A DNA stretch of 12,861 nt from an uncultured bacterium (GCA_902803265.1 CADCPD010000192.1:1-12861), one strand, 5' to 3'; shown: positions 1-7,243, numbered from the stretch's first letter. Numbers and translations: made by a program. The notes: generated by a model from the sequence alone, not told the origin.

Positions 1-270
1 ATAAAGGCTGTCATTGCCAAATCTTGTGCTCGAATATTTTTTAGAAATGCCATAAATATTGGTTTGGTTATACTTGAAAATAATGAAATTCAGAATGAAG
101 TGTCTTCTTCTGATGATTTAGATGTTGATGTACAAAACGGTTTAATTAAAAATCTTACAACTGGTAAAGAATATCATACTACAGCATATACCGGTTCAAT
201 CAAGGATTTGATTGAGTGTGGTGGTTTAATTAATTACACAAAAGCTAAATTAGCTATTTCAAATAATTAG
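1..270 (+). CDS. leuD: 3-isopropylmalate dehydratase small subunit, C-terminal part
   Basis: The last 89 codons are present; the start lies left of the window. LeuD is the small subunit that combines with LeuC to isomerise 2-isopropylmalate to 3-isopropylmalate in leucine synthesis, in the cytoplasm. The first visible residues read AVIAKSCARIFFRNAINIG, matching the family's conserved swivel-domain segment (usually KSFARIFFRNAIN; here Cys replaces Phe). The end, with a T(T/K)GKE turn and then a GGLINYTK motif, is typical of the short, archaeal-type LeuD, matching the short LeuC encoded nearby. The open frame runs without interruption from base 1. It is convergent with leuA: the leuD stop TAG (268-270) and the leuA stop overlap by 4 bases, with no terminator between. 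A homoaconitase small subunit is the main alternative, but the leu neighbours favour LeuD. Confidence 0.93.
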   Translation: MKAVIAKSCARIFFRNAINIGLVILENNEIQNEVSSSDDLDVDVQNGLIKNLTTGKEYHTTAYTGSIKDLIECGGLINYTKAKLAISNN

Positions 271-1784
271 TTTGCCGGGTACATCAAATTTAAACCGTTG
301 AATATTGCTTTAACGTTGGCTTCTGCTGTAGAAGAATTAATTGCTCTTGCAGTAATGGTACCATTGCTGTTGTTGTCAAATTGCATAATACTCATTGCCT
401 CTGCTTCTTCCCCTTTTTGAGCTTCAATAGTTTTTTGTTCGTAATTTATTAATTTAATATCAAATCCTGCTTTTTTTAATGCATTTATACAACCTTCAAT
501 AGGTCCGTTTCCTTTTGCTGTTATATCAAATTCTTCGTTTTTATATTCAAAACTCAAGTTAAATCTATCAGAATCAATTTTTCTGAAATCTTCTAATACA
601 AAATCACCTTGTATATCGCATATCTTTTTTAAATACAAATCAATGAGACATTCTGTAGATAGATTTCCAATTTTTTCTGCCTCTGTTTTTGCGAATTTAG
701 ATAAATAAATGGCTTCCTGCATTGTGATTTTGTATGGTGTTCCGTTTAGAATTTCGTAAAGAGCAGTTTTTCCTGATTGGCTTGTAAATTCAAATGATTC
801 ATCTGTTCCTCTGCCGATTAATTCAGGATTAAATGCCCTATAAGCACCTTTTGAGAGATGTTTTGTTTTTGCAACACCATCCTGATGTATTCCACTACGA
901 TGAGCAAGCGCGTCATAACCTATTAATGGAGCTTTTTCCCATATTGGCACATTTGCCATTTCTGAGGTTAATAGTGCTGTTTCATAAATATTTGATAAAT
1001 TTAAAGGAATTTCTATTCCTGAATTGTGTAGTGCTATTGCCACTTCATACATATTTGTATTTCCTGAACGTTCTCCTAGACCGTTTAATGAACATTCAAG
1101 TTGTGTTGCTCCAGCAAAATAACTTTCTACAGTAGTTGCTGTTGCCATACCTAAATCATTATGGCAGTGCACTGAAATCGTAACATTTTCAGGTAGAGCC
1201 ATTTTAACTTTTTGAACCATATTTACAAAAGTTTGAGGTCTGAATCTTTCAACAGTATTTGGAAGATTAATTGTTGTTGCTCCGGCATTAACAATTTCCT
1301 TTAGTGCTTCTATTACATCGTTTATATTTTCTACACAATCTCCAAAATGTTCTACTGAAAATTCAACATCACCATATTCAGGAAGTAGTGATTTTGCTAA
1401 TTTTACTGATTTAATACAAATATCTTTGATTTCATTTAGCGGTTTTTTTATCACATATTCAATTCCTAGCGGATTCATCGCCATAAAAGTATGAATTCTA
1501 GGTTTTGGTGCCTGTTTAATCGCGTCTGCAGCTTTTCTTATATCAGTTTCAACGCATCTTGCAAGCGCCGATACAACGACATTATTTGGTGCGATTTTTG
1601 ATAAATGTTCAACAGCTTCAAAATCGAGCTCGCTTGCATTTGGAAACCCTACTTCAATACCTTGTACTCCAAGCTCAATCAACTTATTAAAGATGATTTC
1701 TTTTTCTTGTAGATTCCATGGTTTTTTTAATGCCTGATTACCATCTCTAAGTGTAATATCATAAAAAAAAGGTTGTTTATTCAT
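267..1784 (-). CDS. leuA: 2-isopropylmalate synthase
   Basis: This 505-residue enzyme condenses acetyl-CoA with 2-ketoisovalerate, the first committed step of leucine synthesis. The N-terminal TIM barrel (about 1-310) shows LRDGNQA at 12-18 (R13, D14), the metal-binding HCHND at 206-210, NGLGERSGN at 234-242 (N242 the expected metal ligand) and HRSGIHQDG at 295-303. The C-terminal regulatory domain (about 390-500), which in this family binds leucine for feedback inhibition, has GNGPIEG at 425-431. LRDGNQA and the GN-T-N ending of the metal motif look like the longer type-2 enzymes, while the length and GIHQDG look like type 1. It is the last gene of the leuCBA operon: its ATG follows the leuB TAA with no gap, and AAAGGA sits 8 bases upstream inside leuB. 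Homocitrate or citramalate synthase is possible from the barrel alone, but the context argues for LeuA. Confidence 0.94.
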   Translation of the reverse strand: MNKQPFFYDITLRDGNQALKKPWNLQEKEIIFNKLIELGVQGIEVGFPNASELDFEAVEHLSKIAPNNVVVSALARCVETDIRKAADAIKQAPKPRIHTFMAMNPLGIEYVIKKPLNEIKDICIKSVKLAKSLLPEYGDVEFSVEHFGDCVENINDVIEALKEIVNAGATTINLPNTVERFRPQTFVNMVQKVKMALPENVTISVHCHNDLGMATATTVESYFAGATQLECSLNGLGERSGNTNMYEVAIALHNSGIEIPLNLSNIYETALLTSEMANVPIWEKAPLIGYDALAHRSGIHQDGVAKTKHLSKGAYRAFNPELIGRGTDESFEFTSQSGKTALYEILNGTPYKITMQEAIYLSKFAKTEAEKIGNLSTECLIDLYLKKICDIQGDFVLEDFRKIDSDRFNLSFEYKNEEFDITAKGNGPIEGCINALKKAGFDIKLINYEQKTIEAQKGEEAEAMSIMQFDNNSNGTITARAINSSTAEANVKAIFNGLNLMYPAN

Positions 1785-2849
1785 TTAATGAATCCTTTCG
1801 GCAATTAAATCACCAATTTTTTCTGTTCCTACAAGGATTTCTGATTTATTGTTGCTTTTGTATATGTCTTCAGTTCGGTAACCTTCTTTGATAACTTGAT
1901 TTACAGCATTTTCAATTTTATTTGCCTCATCAGCCATATTTAATCCGTATCTTAGTAACATAGATGCTGATAAAATAGTTGCTATAGGATTTGCTTTGTT
2001 CATACCTTTCATATCGGGTGCTGAACCATGACAAGGTTCAAACATAGCCGGAGCTTTATCTGATAAGCTTGCACTTGGTAATAAGCCTAAAGAACCTGCT
2101 ATTACTGAACCTTCATCTGACAGAATATCTCCAAATAAATTACCTGTTACAATTACATCAAATTGTTTTGGATTTACAACAAGCTGCATTGCTGCATTAT
2201 CAACGTACATGTGTGTCAATTGAACCTCTGGATAATCCGCTGATACTTCTGTAATAACTTTTCTCCATAATCTTGAAACATCTAAAACATTTGCTTTATC
2301 TACAGAACAAACTTTTTTATTTCTCTTCATTGCTGAATCAAATGCAACTCTGGCAATTCTCTCAATTTCATGTTTTGAATAAACCATTGTATTATAAGCA
2401 GTTTCTTCATTATTTCTTATTTCTGTGCCTTTGGGTTCTCCAAAATAAATACCGCCTGTTAATTCGCGTACTATCATTATATCAGTACCTCTTGCAAGAT
2501 CTGCCTTAAGCGGAGAGCTCCCTGCAAGTTCTTCCATCACTTTTACTGGTCTTAAATTTGCAAACAATCCTAATTCTTTTCTTATTCCCAATAATGCTTT
2601 TTCAGGTCTTAAAGACGGATCTAATTTATCATATTTCCAATCTCCAACGGCACCTAGTAGTACAGCGTCAGATTCTTTTGCAGTTTTTAAAGTTATTTCA
2701 GGTAGAGGTATTCCGTATTCTTCAATTGCACAACCACCTATAAGTTCTTCATTAAATTCAAAATCGCCAACAGCTTTTAGGGCTTTTATTGCCTGGTTAA
2801 CTATTTCAGGGCCTATGCCATCACCTTTTAGTACGCATATTTTTTTCAT
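1785..2849 (-). CDS. leuB: 3-isopropylmalate dehydrogenase
   Basis: This 354-residue enzyme has the usual family length. It oxidises and decarboxylates 3-isopropylmalate to 2-ketoisocaproate with NAD+ in the third stage of leucine synthesis. Visible signatures are GDGIGPEI at 9-16, the substrate-loop region RPEKALLGIRKELGLFANLRP beginning at 81 with the conserved arginines, RELTGGIYFGEPK at 128-140, VDKANVL at 183-189, the metal-site segment NLFGDILSDEGS at 237-248, and EPCHGSAPD at 271-279 (usually EPVHGSAPD) near the NAD site. RELTGGIYFG distinguishes it from isocitrate dehydrogenase. It lies in the leuCBA operon, 2 bases after the leuC stop, with a GGAG-type Shine-Dalgarno inside the leuC end, so translation is probably coupled. 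Nothing looks damaged. Confidence 0.96.
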   Translation of the reverse strand: MKKICVLKGDGIGPEIVNQAIKALKAVGDFEFNEELIGGCAIEEYGIPLPEITLKTAKESDAVLLGAVGDWKYDKLDPSLRPEKALLGIRKELGLFANLRPVKVMEELAGSSPLKADLARGTDIMIVRELTGGIYFGEPKGTEIRNNEETAYNTMVYSKHEIERIARVAFDSAMKRNKKVCSVDKANVLDVSRLWRKVITEVSADYPEVQLTHMYVDNAAMQLVVNPKQFDVIVTGNLFGDILSDEGSVIAGSLGLLPSASLSDKAPAMFEPCHGSAPDMKGMNKANPIATILSASMLLRYGLNMADEANKIENAVNQVIKEGYRTEDIYKSNNKSEILVGTEKIGDLIAERIH

Positions 2850-2851
2850 TA

Positions 2852-4120
2852 TTATATCTCCTCAGGACTACCGATTTTGCCTAATACTGCACTTGCGGCA
2901 GCTATTGCGGGACTTGCTAAATAAATTTCACTTTCAGTATGTCCCATTCTTCCGACAAAATTTCTGTTAGTTGTTGATACTGCTCGTTCACCTTTTGCTA
3001 ATATGCCCATATGACCGCCTAAACATGGACCGCAGGTTGGTGTTGAAACTGCACCTCCGGCTTTGATTATAGTTTGTATATACCCTTTTTCAACTGCTTC
3101 TAAGTAGATTTCTTGGGTTCCCGGTATTACAATTAACCTTACGTTTGGATGAACTTTATGACCAGCTAAAATCTCTGCTGCAACTTTTAAATCCGATAAT
3201 CTTCCGTTTGTGCAACTTCCAATTACGGCTTGTTGAATTTCAATATTACCAACTTCGCTTATTGATTTTGTGTTTTCAGGTAAGTGAGGAAAAGCAACTT
3301 GTGGCTCAATCTCACTCACGTCATATTTTAGAATTTTCTCATATTCAGCATCTGCATCACTTTCGTAAAATATGCATTCACGCTGACATCTGTTGTTAAC
3401 ATATTCTTTTGTAATATCATCAGGAATAATAATTCCGTTTTTTGCACCTGCTTCAATCGCCATATTGCAAATAGTAAATCTTCCGTCCATCGGTAGTTCT
3501 GATATCGCAGTGCCACCTATTTCAAGCGTTTTGTATAAAGCTCCGTCAACACCAATTTGTCCTATTAAGAATAAAATTAAATCTTTTGCGCTAACCCATT
3601 TATTTAATTTACCATTAAATTCTACTTTTATTGTAGATGGGACTTTCAACCAAGTTTCACCTGATGCCATCGCGCAAGCAAGATCAGTTGAACCAACACC
3701 AGTAGAAAATGCTCCAATTGCACCATATGTACATGTGTGTGAATCAGCCCCAAGGATTAAATCACCTGAACAAACTATACCGCTATCAGGTAAAAGTGCA
3801 TGTTCAATGCCCATTCTTCCAACTTCAAAATAATTTGTTATGCCTTGCTCTTTTACGAATTCTCGCATATATTTTGCTTGTTCTGCTGATTTAATGTCCT
3901 TATTCGGAACAAAATGGTCAGGTACAAACACAGTTCTTGTATTATCAAAAACTTTTTCTGCTCCAATTTTTCTAAATTCCTTTATTGCAACCGGACCTGT
4001 AATATCGTTTGCCAGTGTAATATCTACTTTTGCTGTTATTAAATCACCGGGTTTAACGCTTTCTAATCCTGCGTGGTTTGCAAAGATTTTTTCGGTTATT
4101 GTCATTGGTCTTTTAGCCAT
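2852..4120 (-). CDS. leuC: 3-isopropylmalate dehydratase large subunit
   Basis: Large, iron-sulfur subunit of isopropylmalate isomerase, partner of LeuD; the protein is 422 residues, matching the short archaeal-type LeuC rather than the roughly 470-residue E. coli type. Aconitase-family features are GADSHT at 124-129, SCTNGR at 302-307 and TCGPC at 362-366; C303, C363 and C366 are the expected [4Fe-4S] ligands. The start chosen is the ATG at 4118-4120, because GGAG lies 6 bases upstream. The frame could begin at a GTG at 4130-4132, but that GTG is part of the GTGGAG ribosome-binding sequence. It is the first gene of leuCBA, with a promoter about 35 bases upstream. The partner leuD is on the opposite strand beyond leuA, so the two subunits are not cotranscribed. 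Confidence 0.95.
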   Translation of the reverse strand: MAKRPMTITEKIFANHAGLESVKPGDLITAKVDITLANDITGPVAIKEFRKIGAEKVFDNTRTVFVPDHFVPNKDIKSAEQAKYMREFVKEQGITNYFEVGRMGIEHALLPDSGIVCSGDLILGADSHTCTYGAIGAFSTGVGSTDLACAMASGETWLKVPSTIKVEFNGKLNKWVSAKDLILFLIGQIGVDGALYKTLEIGGTAISELPMDGRFTICNMAIEAGAKNGIIIPDDITKEYVNNRCQRECIFYESDADAEYEKILKYDVSEIEPQVAFPHLPENTKSISEVGNIEIQQAVIGSCTNGRLSDLKVAAEILAGHKVHPNVRLIVIPGTQEIYLEAVEKGYIQTIIKAGGAVSTPTCGPCLGGHMGILAKGERAVSTTNRNFVGRMGHTESEIYLASPAIAAASAVLGKIGSPEEI

Positions 4121-4126
4121 AATCCA

Positions 4127-4130
4127 CTCC
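4127..4130 (-). promoter_or_regulatory. leuC ribosome-binding site
   Basis: GGAG, 6 bases before the leuC ATG. It decides the start: the in-frame GTG four codons earlier overlaps this site and would leave no Shine-Dalgarno of its own. Confidence 0.7.
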
Positions 4131-4153
4131 ACATATGCTATTTACTTTATTTT

Positions 4154-4182
4154 ATCATATAAATTATTACGAATTGTAACAA
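4154..4182 (-). promoter_or_regulatory. Promoter of leuCBA (sigma70-type)
   Basis: On the minus strand a -35 box TTGTTA (4177-4182, 4 of 6 consensus bases), a 17-base spacer and a -10 box TATGAT (4154-4159, 5 of 6) precede leuC. Transcription would begin near 4147, giving a leader of roughly 27 bases to the ATG. That is too short for a leader peptide, T-box or attenuator, so leucine control, if any, would be by a repressor or by enzyme feedback. Confidence 0.55.
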
Positions 4183-4268
4183 TACACTTTAAAATTCTAA
4201 AGTTTCAAATAGAAATGTCGATATATACATTGTTGATAAAATGAAATTTATTTAACCTACCTACCAAA

Positions 4269-4274
4269 TATAAT
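4269..4274 (+). promoter_or_regulatory. Candidate -10 box for nadK-recN
   Basis: A perfect TATAAT on the + strand. At the usual distance transcription would begin near 4281, exactly where the terminator-like hairpin begins. The -35 region is poor (TTTATT-like around 4247-4252), so this is tentative. A second, weaker -10 candidate, TAGAAT at 4327-4332, would start transcription at about the nadK ATG and give a leaderless message. Confidence 0.35.
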
Positions 4275-4280
4275 TTTAAC

Positions 4281-4312
4281 GTCATTCAAGAAATTGAATG
4301 ACCTTTTTTTTT
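4281..4312 (+). terminator. Terminator-like hairpin with T-tract in nadK leader
   Basis: GTCATTCAA (4281-4289) and TTGAATGAC (4294-4302) form a perfect 9-bp stem around a GAAA loop, followed by C and nine T (4304-4312). This is the form of a rho-independent terminator reading in the + direction. The other strand has no T-run after the stem. No + strand gene ends nearby, so it either ends an unannotated short RNA, blocks antisense read-through, or acts as a 5' leader structure of nadK, whose ATG is 26 bases further on. Confidence 0.6.
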
Positions 4313-4338
4313 ATATGTTATTGTTGTAGAATTGTTGT

Positions 4339-5151
4339 ATGGTAGGATTTGACTCAAAATTTTGTATCGTTTTTAATAGTGGAATACCATCTTATTTTAA
4401 TTCCTTAAGTGAATTAGAGAAGACATTTCAGCAACATAAACTTAGTTTTGTTAAATATGATATCCAATCTCTTCTTGATTGTTCTTGTATTGATGCTGAT
4501 TTTGTTTTTGTAATTGGTGGTGACGGGACTATTCTTCGTACTGCAAAAATATTTTCTAAAAAGAACGTACCTGTTTTAGGGTTAAATATAGGCAGATTGG
4601 GCTTTTTATCTCAATTAACCCAAGATGATACTGAACTTGCTGTGAGTAAAATACTTAATAATGAGTTTAAGGTTGAAAAGCGTTTAATGTTGGCTTCTAA
4701 TAAGTTGCTTGCATTAAATGATTTTGTTATAAAAGGTGTTTCCGGTTCAAGAACCGGTAAATTCAGTTTAAGAATTAATAATAAATTTGTTAGTGAATAT
4801 ATTGCTGATGGATTGATAGTTTCGACTCCTACCGGATCAACAGCGTATGGATTGTCGGCAGGTGGTCCTGTTTTATTTCCTATGCTGGATGCTGTTACGA
4901 TTGTTCCTATCTGTCCTCATACTCTTTCTGCAAGACCTCTTGTAATTCCTTCTACTGAAAAATTAACTATTCTTTCTAATGAAGCTGGAATGGATTTTAA
5001 TATTAATATTGATGGCGATGACGCAGGTATAGTTGAACCTTATATTGATATTTATGCATCTGAACTTAAAGCTAACTTAGCTTTATTAGATGATAATTTT
5101 TATGATGTTTTAAGACGTAAATTCCATTGGGGAGTTGCTCCTGAAAAATGA
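4339..5151 (+). CDS. nadK: NAD kinase
   Basis: This 270-residue cytoplasmic enzyme phosphorylates NAD+ to NADP+. The diagnostic GGDGT is at 60-64 (D62 expected catalytic), followed by NIGRLGF at 83-89, the ND pair at 127-128 (family NE/ND motif), the glycine-rich segment DGLIVSTPTGSTAYGLSAGG at 158-177 and PHTLSARPLV at 193-202. Compared with E. coli NadK the stretch between R115 and N127 is about nine residues shorter, so one surface hairpin seems trimmed. The start at 4339 gives a normal N-terminus (FCIVFN as the first strand), but no Shine-Dalgarno precedes it, fitting weak or leaderless initiation. It overlaps recN by ATGA, so the two are translationally coupled; nadK-recN pairing is also seen in E. 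coli. Confidence 0.94.
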   Translation: MVGFDSKFCIVFNSGIPSYFNSLSELEKTFQQHKLSFVKYDIQSLLDCSCIDADFVFVIGGDGTILRTAKIFSKKNVPVLGLNIGRLGFLSQLTQDDTELAVSKILNNEFKVEKRLMLASNKLLALNDFVIKGVSGSRTGKFSLRINNKFVSEYIADGLIVSTPTGSTAYGLSAGGPVLFPMLDAVTIVPICPHTLSARPLVIPSTEKLTILSNEAGMDFNINIDGDDAGIVEPYIDIYASELKANLALLDDNFYDVLRRKFHWGVAPEK

Positions 5152-6794
5152 TAAAAAAAATTCATGTTAAAAATTTTATATTAATTGATGATATTACTGT
5201 TGATTTTACTGAAGGATTAAATGTTATTACTGGTGAGACAGGTTCCGGTAAAAGTATTTTGATTAATGCTATTGACTATATTTTTGGTGCAAAGACTAGT
5301 AAAGATACGATTAAAACCGGCGCAGATAAAGCTTTAATTGAGCTTACTTTATCTGTTCAACATGATTTATCTGATTTTTATGAGGAATTTGGTATAGAGA
5401 ATTGGGGCGATGAGATAGTTGTTTCTCGTGAAATTACTTCACAATCTTCTCGTTCCAGAATTAACGGAACTCTTGTAAATGTTGATGTTATGAAATCACT
5501 AAGAGAATTAGTTTTGGATATTCATTCACAGCATCAAACATACTCTTTTATTCAGCCGAATAAGCATATTTATTTGCTTGATTTGTATTCTAAGGAAACA
5601 TATGGTGATTTATTAGTTGAATATAAATCTCTTTGGACTTCTTATCAAAAAGTTTTATTTGATTTAAAGGAAGCTGAAAAAATTAATGAATTAACTGAGA
5701 ATCAGATTGATTTTCTTAAATTTCAAATTGATGAAATATCATCTGCAAATATTGAAGATACAAATGAGTATGAGCTTTTACAAAATGAATTGAATGTTCT
5801 TACAAATTCAGAAAAATTAAAGGAATATGTTTCAGGTGCTTTTTGGACGTTGAGTGAAGATGATAACTCCGCATTGAGTATTCTTTTAAAAGTCAAAAAT
5901 TTTGTTTCAAAAGCTTCTTCTTATGATGATAAACTTTCCGATATTGAAAATTCTATTATCGAATATTGTGATGGATTAAAAGATATTTCTTATGAATTAA
6001 ATTCTTATTGTTCAAAACTTGAATTTGATGAAGCAAGAATAAATGAAATACAGGAAAGACTTTCTGTTTTGGATAAATTAAAGCGTAAATACGGTAATAC
6101 GTTGGAAGATGTTTTAGATACTTTCAACAAATTGTCTGATGAATTTCAAAAAATTGAAACTTCAAATGAAATTTTAGAATCTTTAAGAATGCAGTCTTCT
6201 GTACTTCGGGAAGAATTAATGTTAAAGGCTTCTAAAATATCTGATTTAAGAAAAATATCTGCAGAAAAGCTTTCAAAGGAAGTTGTTTCCGTTCTTACTG
6301 ATTTAGAACTTCCTAAATCTAGGTTTGAAATTGTTGTAACTCCGTCAGAGCTTTCAATAAATGGTTTAGATTCAGTTGAGTTTTTAATTTCTACAAATGT
6401 TTCAGAAGATGTTAAACCTTTGAGTAAAGTCGCGTCCGGTGGTGAAATATCAAGAGTTATGCTTGCAATCAAGTCAATTTTTGCAAAAAATGATGAAATT
6501 GATACTGTAATTTTTGATGAGATAGATACTGGTATTTCCGGCAAGGCCTCTATTGCCGTCGCTGAAAAAATTTCTTCTCTGTCAAAATTTATACAAGTTA
6601 TTCTGATTACACATCAAGCAATTATTGCGTCAAAAGCCGATAATCATATTTACGTTTCTAAAACTCAAGATGGAGCTACATGTGTTAATATAAAAATTCT
6701 TTCTGATGATGGGCGTTTGAATGCATTAGCAGAACTTGCAAGTGGGGAAGTTAGTACTGAATCATTGGATTTTGCTCGCTCTTTAATACAATAA
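5148..6794 (+). CDS. recN: DNA repair protein RecN (SMC-like ATPase)
   Basis: RecN is an SMC-family ATPase that acts in recombinational repair of double-strand breaks. The 548 residues show a Walker A GETGSGKS at 29-36, the RecN-typical IHSQHQ at 125-130, a long helical coiled-coil middle (about 155-380) interrupted near 230-260, the ABC signature SGGEISRV at 430-437 and a Walker B VIFDEIDTGISG at 454-465. The switch-histidine region reads LITHQAIIA (H489), where RecN usually has ITHLPQVAA. The length is near the usual 550-570. The ATG overlaps the nadK stop by 4 bases. A GGGGAG 13 bases upstream is a rather distant Shine-Dalgarno, and its GGAG (5131-5134) can pair with CTCC (5138-5141), so recN translation may depend on ribosomes finishing nadK. 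Confidence 0.95.
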   Translation: MIKKIHVKNFILIDDITVDFTEGLNVITGETGSGKSILINAIDYIFGAKTSKDTIKTGADKALIELTLSVQHDLSDFYEEFGIENWGDEIVVSREITSQSSRSRINGTLVNVDVMKSLRELVLDIHSQHQTYSFIQPNKHIYLLDLYSKETYGDLLVEYKSLWTSYQKVLFDLKEAEKINELTENQIDFLKFQIDEISSANIEDTNEYELLQNELNVLTNSEKLKEYVSGAFWTLSEDDNSALSILLKVKNFVSKASSYDDKLSDIENSIIEYCDGLKDISYELNSYCSKLEFDEARINEIQERLSVLDKLKRKYGNTLEDVLDTFNKLSDEFQKIETSNEILESLRMQSSVLREELMLKASKISDLRKISAEKLSKEVVSVLTDLELPKSRFEIVVTPSELSINGLDSVEFLISTNVSEDVKPLSKVASGGEISRVMLAIKSIFAKNDEIDTVIFDEIDTGISGKASIAVAEKISSLSKFIQVILITHQAIIASKADNHIYVSKTQDGATCVNIKILSDDGRLNALAELASGEVSTESLDFARSLIQ

Positions 6795-6819
6795 TTTTAT
6801 AAAAGTTTCTACTTTTTTC

Positions 6820-6862
6820 TAATGTTATTTATAAAAAATAACGTTATCCTTATTTTGTAAGG
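6820..6862 (+). promoter_or_regulatory. Tandem hairpins upstream of the small secreted protein
   Basis: A 10-bp AU-rich stem (6820-6829 with 6837-6846, one G-U pair, 7-base loop) is followed two bases later by CCTTA-TTTTG-TAAGG (6848-6862). Neither hairpin has a T-tract after it, so they are poor terminators for recN. They lie directly before the AGGTGG Shine-Dalgarno (6865-6870) and could be leader RNA structure. TATAAA at 6830-6835, in the first loop, is also a weak -10 candidate, so part of this may be promoter DNA. Confidence 0.3.
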
Positions 6863-6874
6863 ACAGGTGGTTGT

Positions 6875-7195
6875 ATGATGAGAATTTTTTTATTATTTAT
6901 ATTTGCGGTTTCTTTTGGTTTAGTTGTTTATGCACAAAATATTGATATGAATTCAAATTTTAATGGGCAAAATACAAATTTTTGTACCGGTGGTGCTTGT
7001 CGTATAGATAAAATGAACCAAAATAATTTTGTTCAAAATGATGCTACACACTCAAATTTTAATTATAATTCTTTGGATAGTTCGGATGAATCTCATAACA
7101 GAGGAGGTTTAAATAAAAATAGTAATTTTACTTTTGATTTTAATTGTCAGTTTGGAAGTTGTCTTCCAGATCCGTCAGGCTCTTATAAACCATAG
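6875..7195 (+). CDS. Small secreted Asn-rich protein with two CX4C motifs, unrecognised
   Basis: I do not recognise this 106-residue protein. It begins with MMR and a hydrophobic stretch (4-19), a clear signal peptide with likely cleavage after VYA (A20), so it should be exported to the periplasm or beyond. The mature part is rich in Asn, Ser and Phe, with four cysteines in two CX4C units: CTGGAC (37-42) and CQFGSC (91-96). Each unit follows an NSNF segment (26-29 and 82-85), suggesting an old internal duplication; another SNF occurs at 60-62. The cysteines could form two disulfides or hold a metal. AGGTGG lies 4 bases before the first ATG; a second ATG follows immediately and could also serve. 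It is separated from recN by 80 bases holding hairpins and ends one base before a strong terminator, so it may be its own short transcript. Coding is supported by the signal peptide, Shine-Dalgarno and terminator. Confidence 0.8.
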   Translation: MMRIFLLFIFAVSFGLVVYAQNIDMNSNFNGQNTNFCTGGACRIDKMNQNNFVQNDATHSNFNYNSLDSSDESHNRGGLNKNSNFTFDFNCQFGSCLPDPSGSYKP

Positions 7196-7223
7196 CAAAA
7201 GAGGGCGGTTATGCCCTCTTTTG
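7196..7223. terminator. Bidirectional intrinsic terminator
   Basis: CAAAAGAGGGC (7196-7206) and GCCCTCTTTTG (7213-7223) form a perfect 11-bp stem with a GGTTAT loop. A and T runs flank a GC core, so it works in both directions. It begins one base after the stop of the small secreted protein gene and lies 20 bases beyond the stop of the convergent minus-strand gene, serving both. Confidence 0.9.
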
Positions 7224-7243
7224 TGTTAGTATGTAGTTAAGTT

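Noticed and set aside
3393..4244. Two longish + strand frames of 146 and 134 residues opposite leuC and its upstream region
   Set aside because: They run antisense to well-conserved LeuC motifs, have no recognisable domains, and their composition is explained by the opposite strand.
4121..4338. T-box, leucine leader peptide or riboswitch ahead of leuCBA
   Set aside because: The likely promoter leaves only about 27 bases of leader, and the only strong hairpin is on the opposite strand and upstream of that promoter.
6146..6544. 132-residue minus-strand frame inside recN
   Set aside because: It lies antisense to the RecN C-terminal ATPase region and shows no motif or Shine-Dalgarno.
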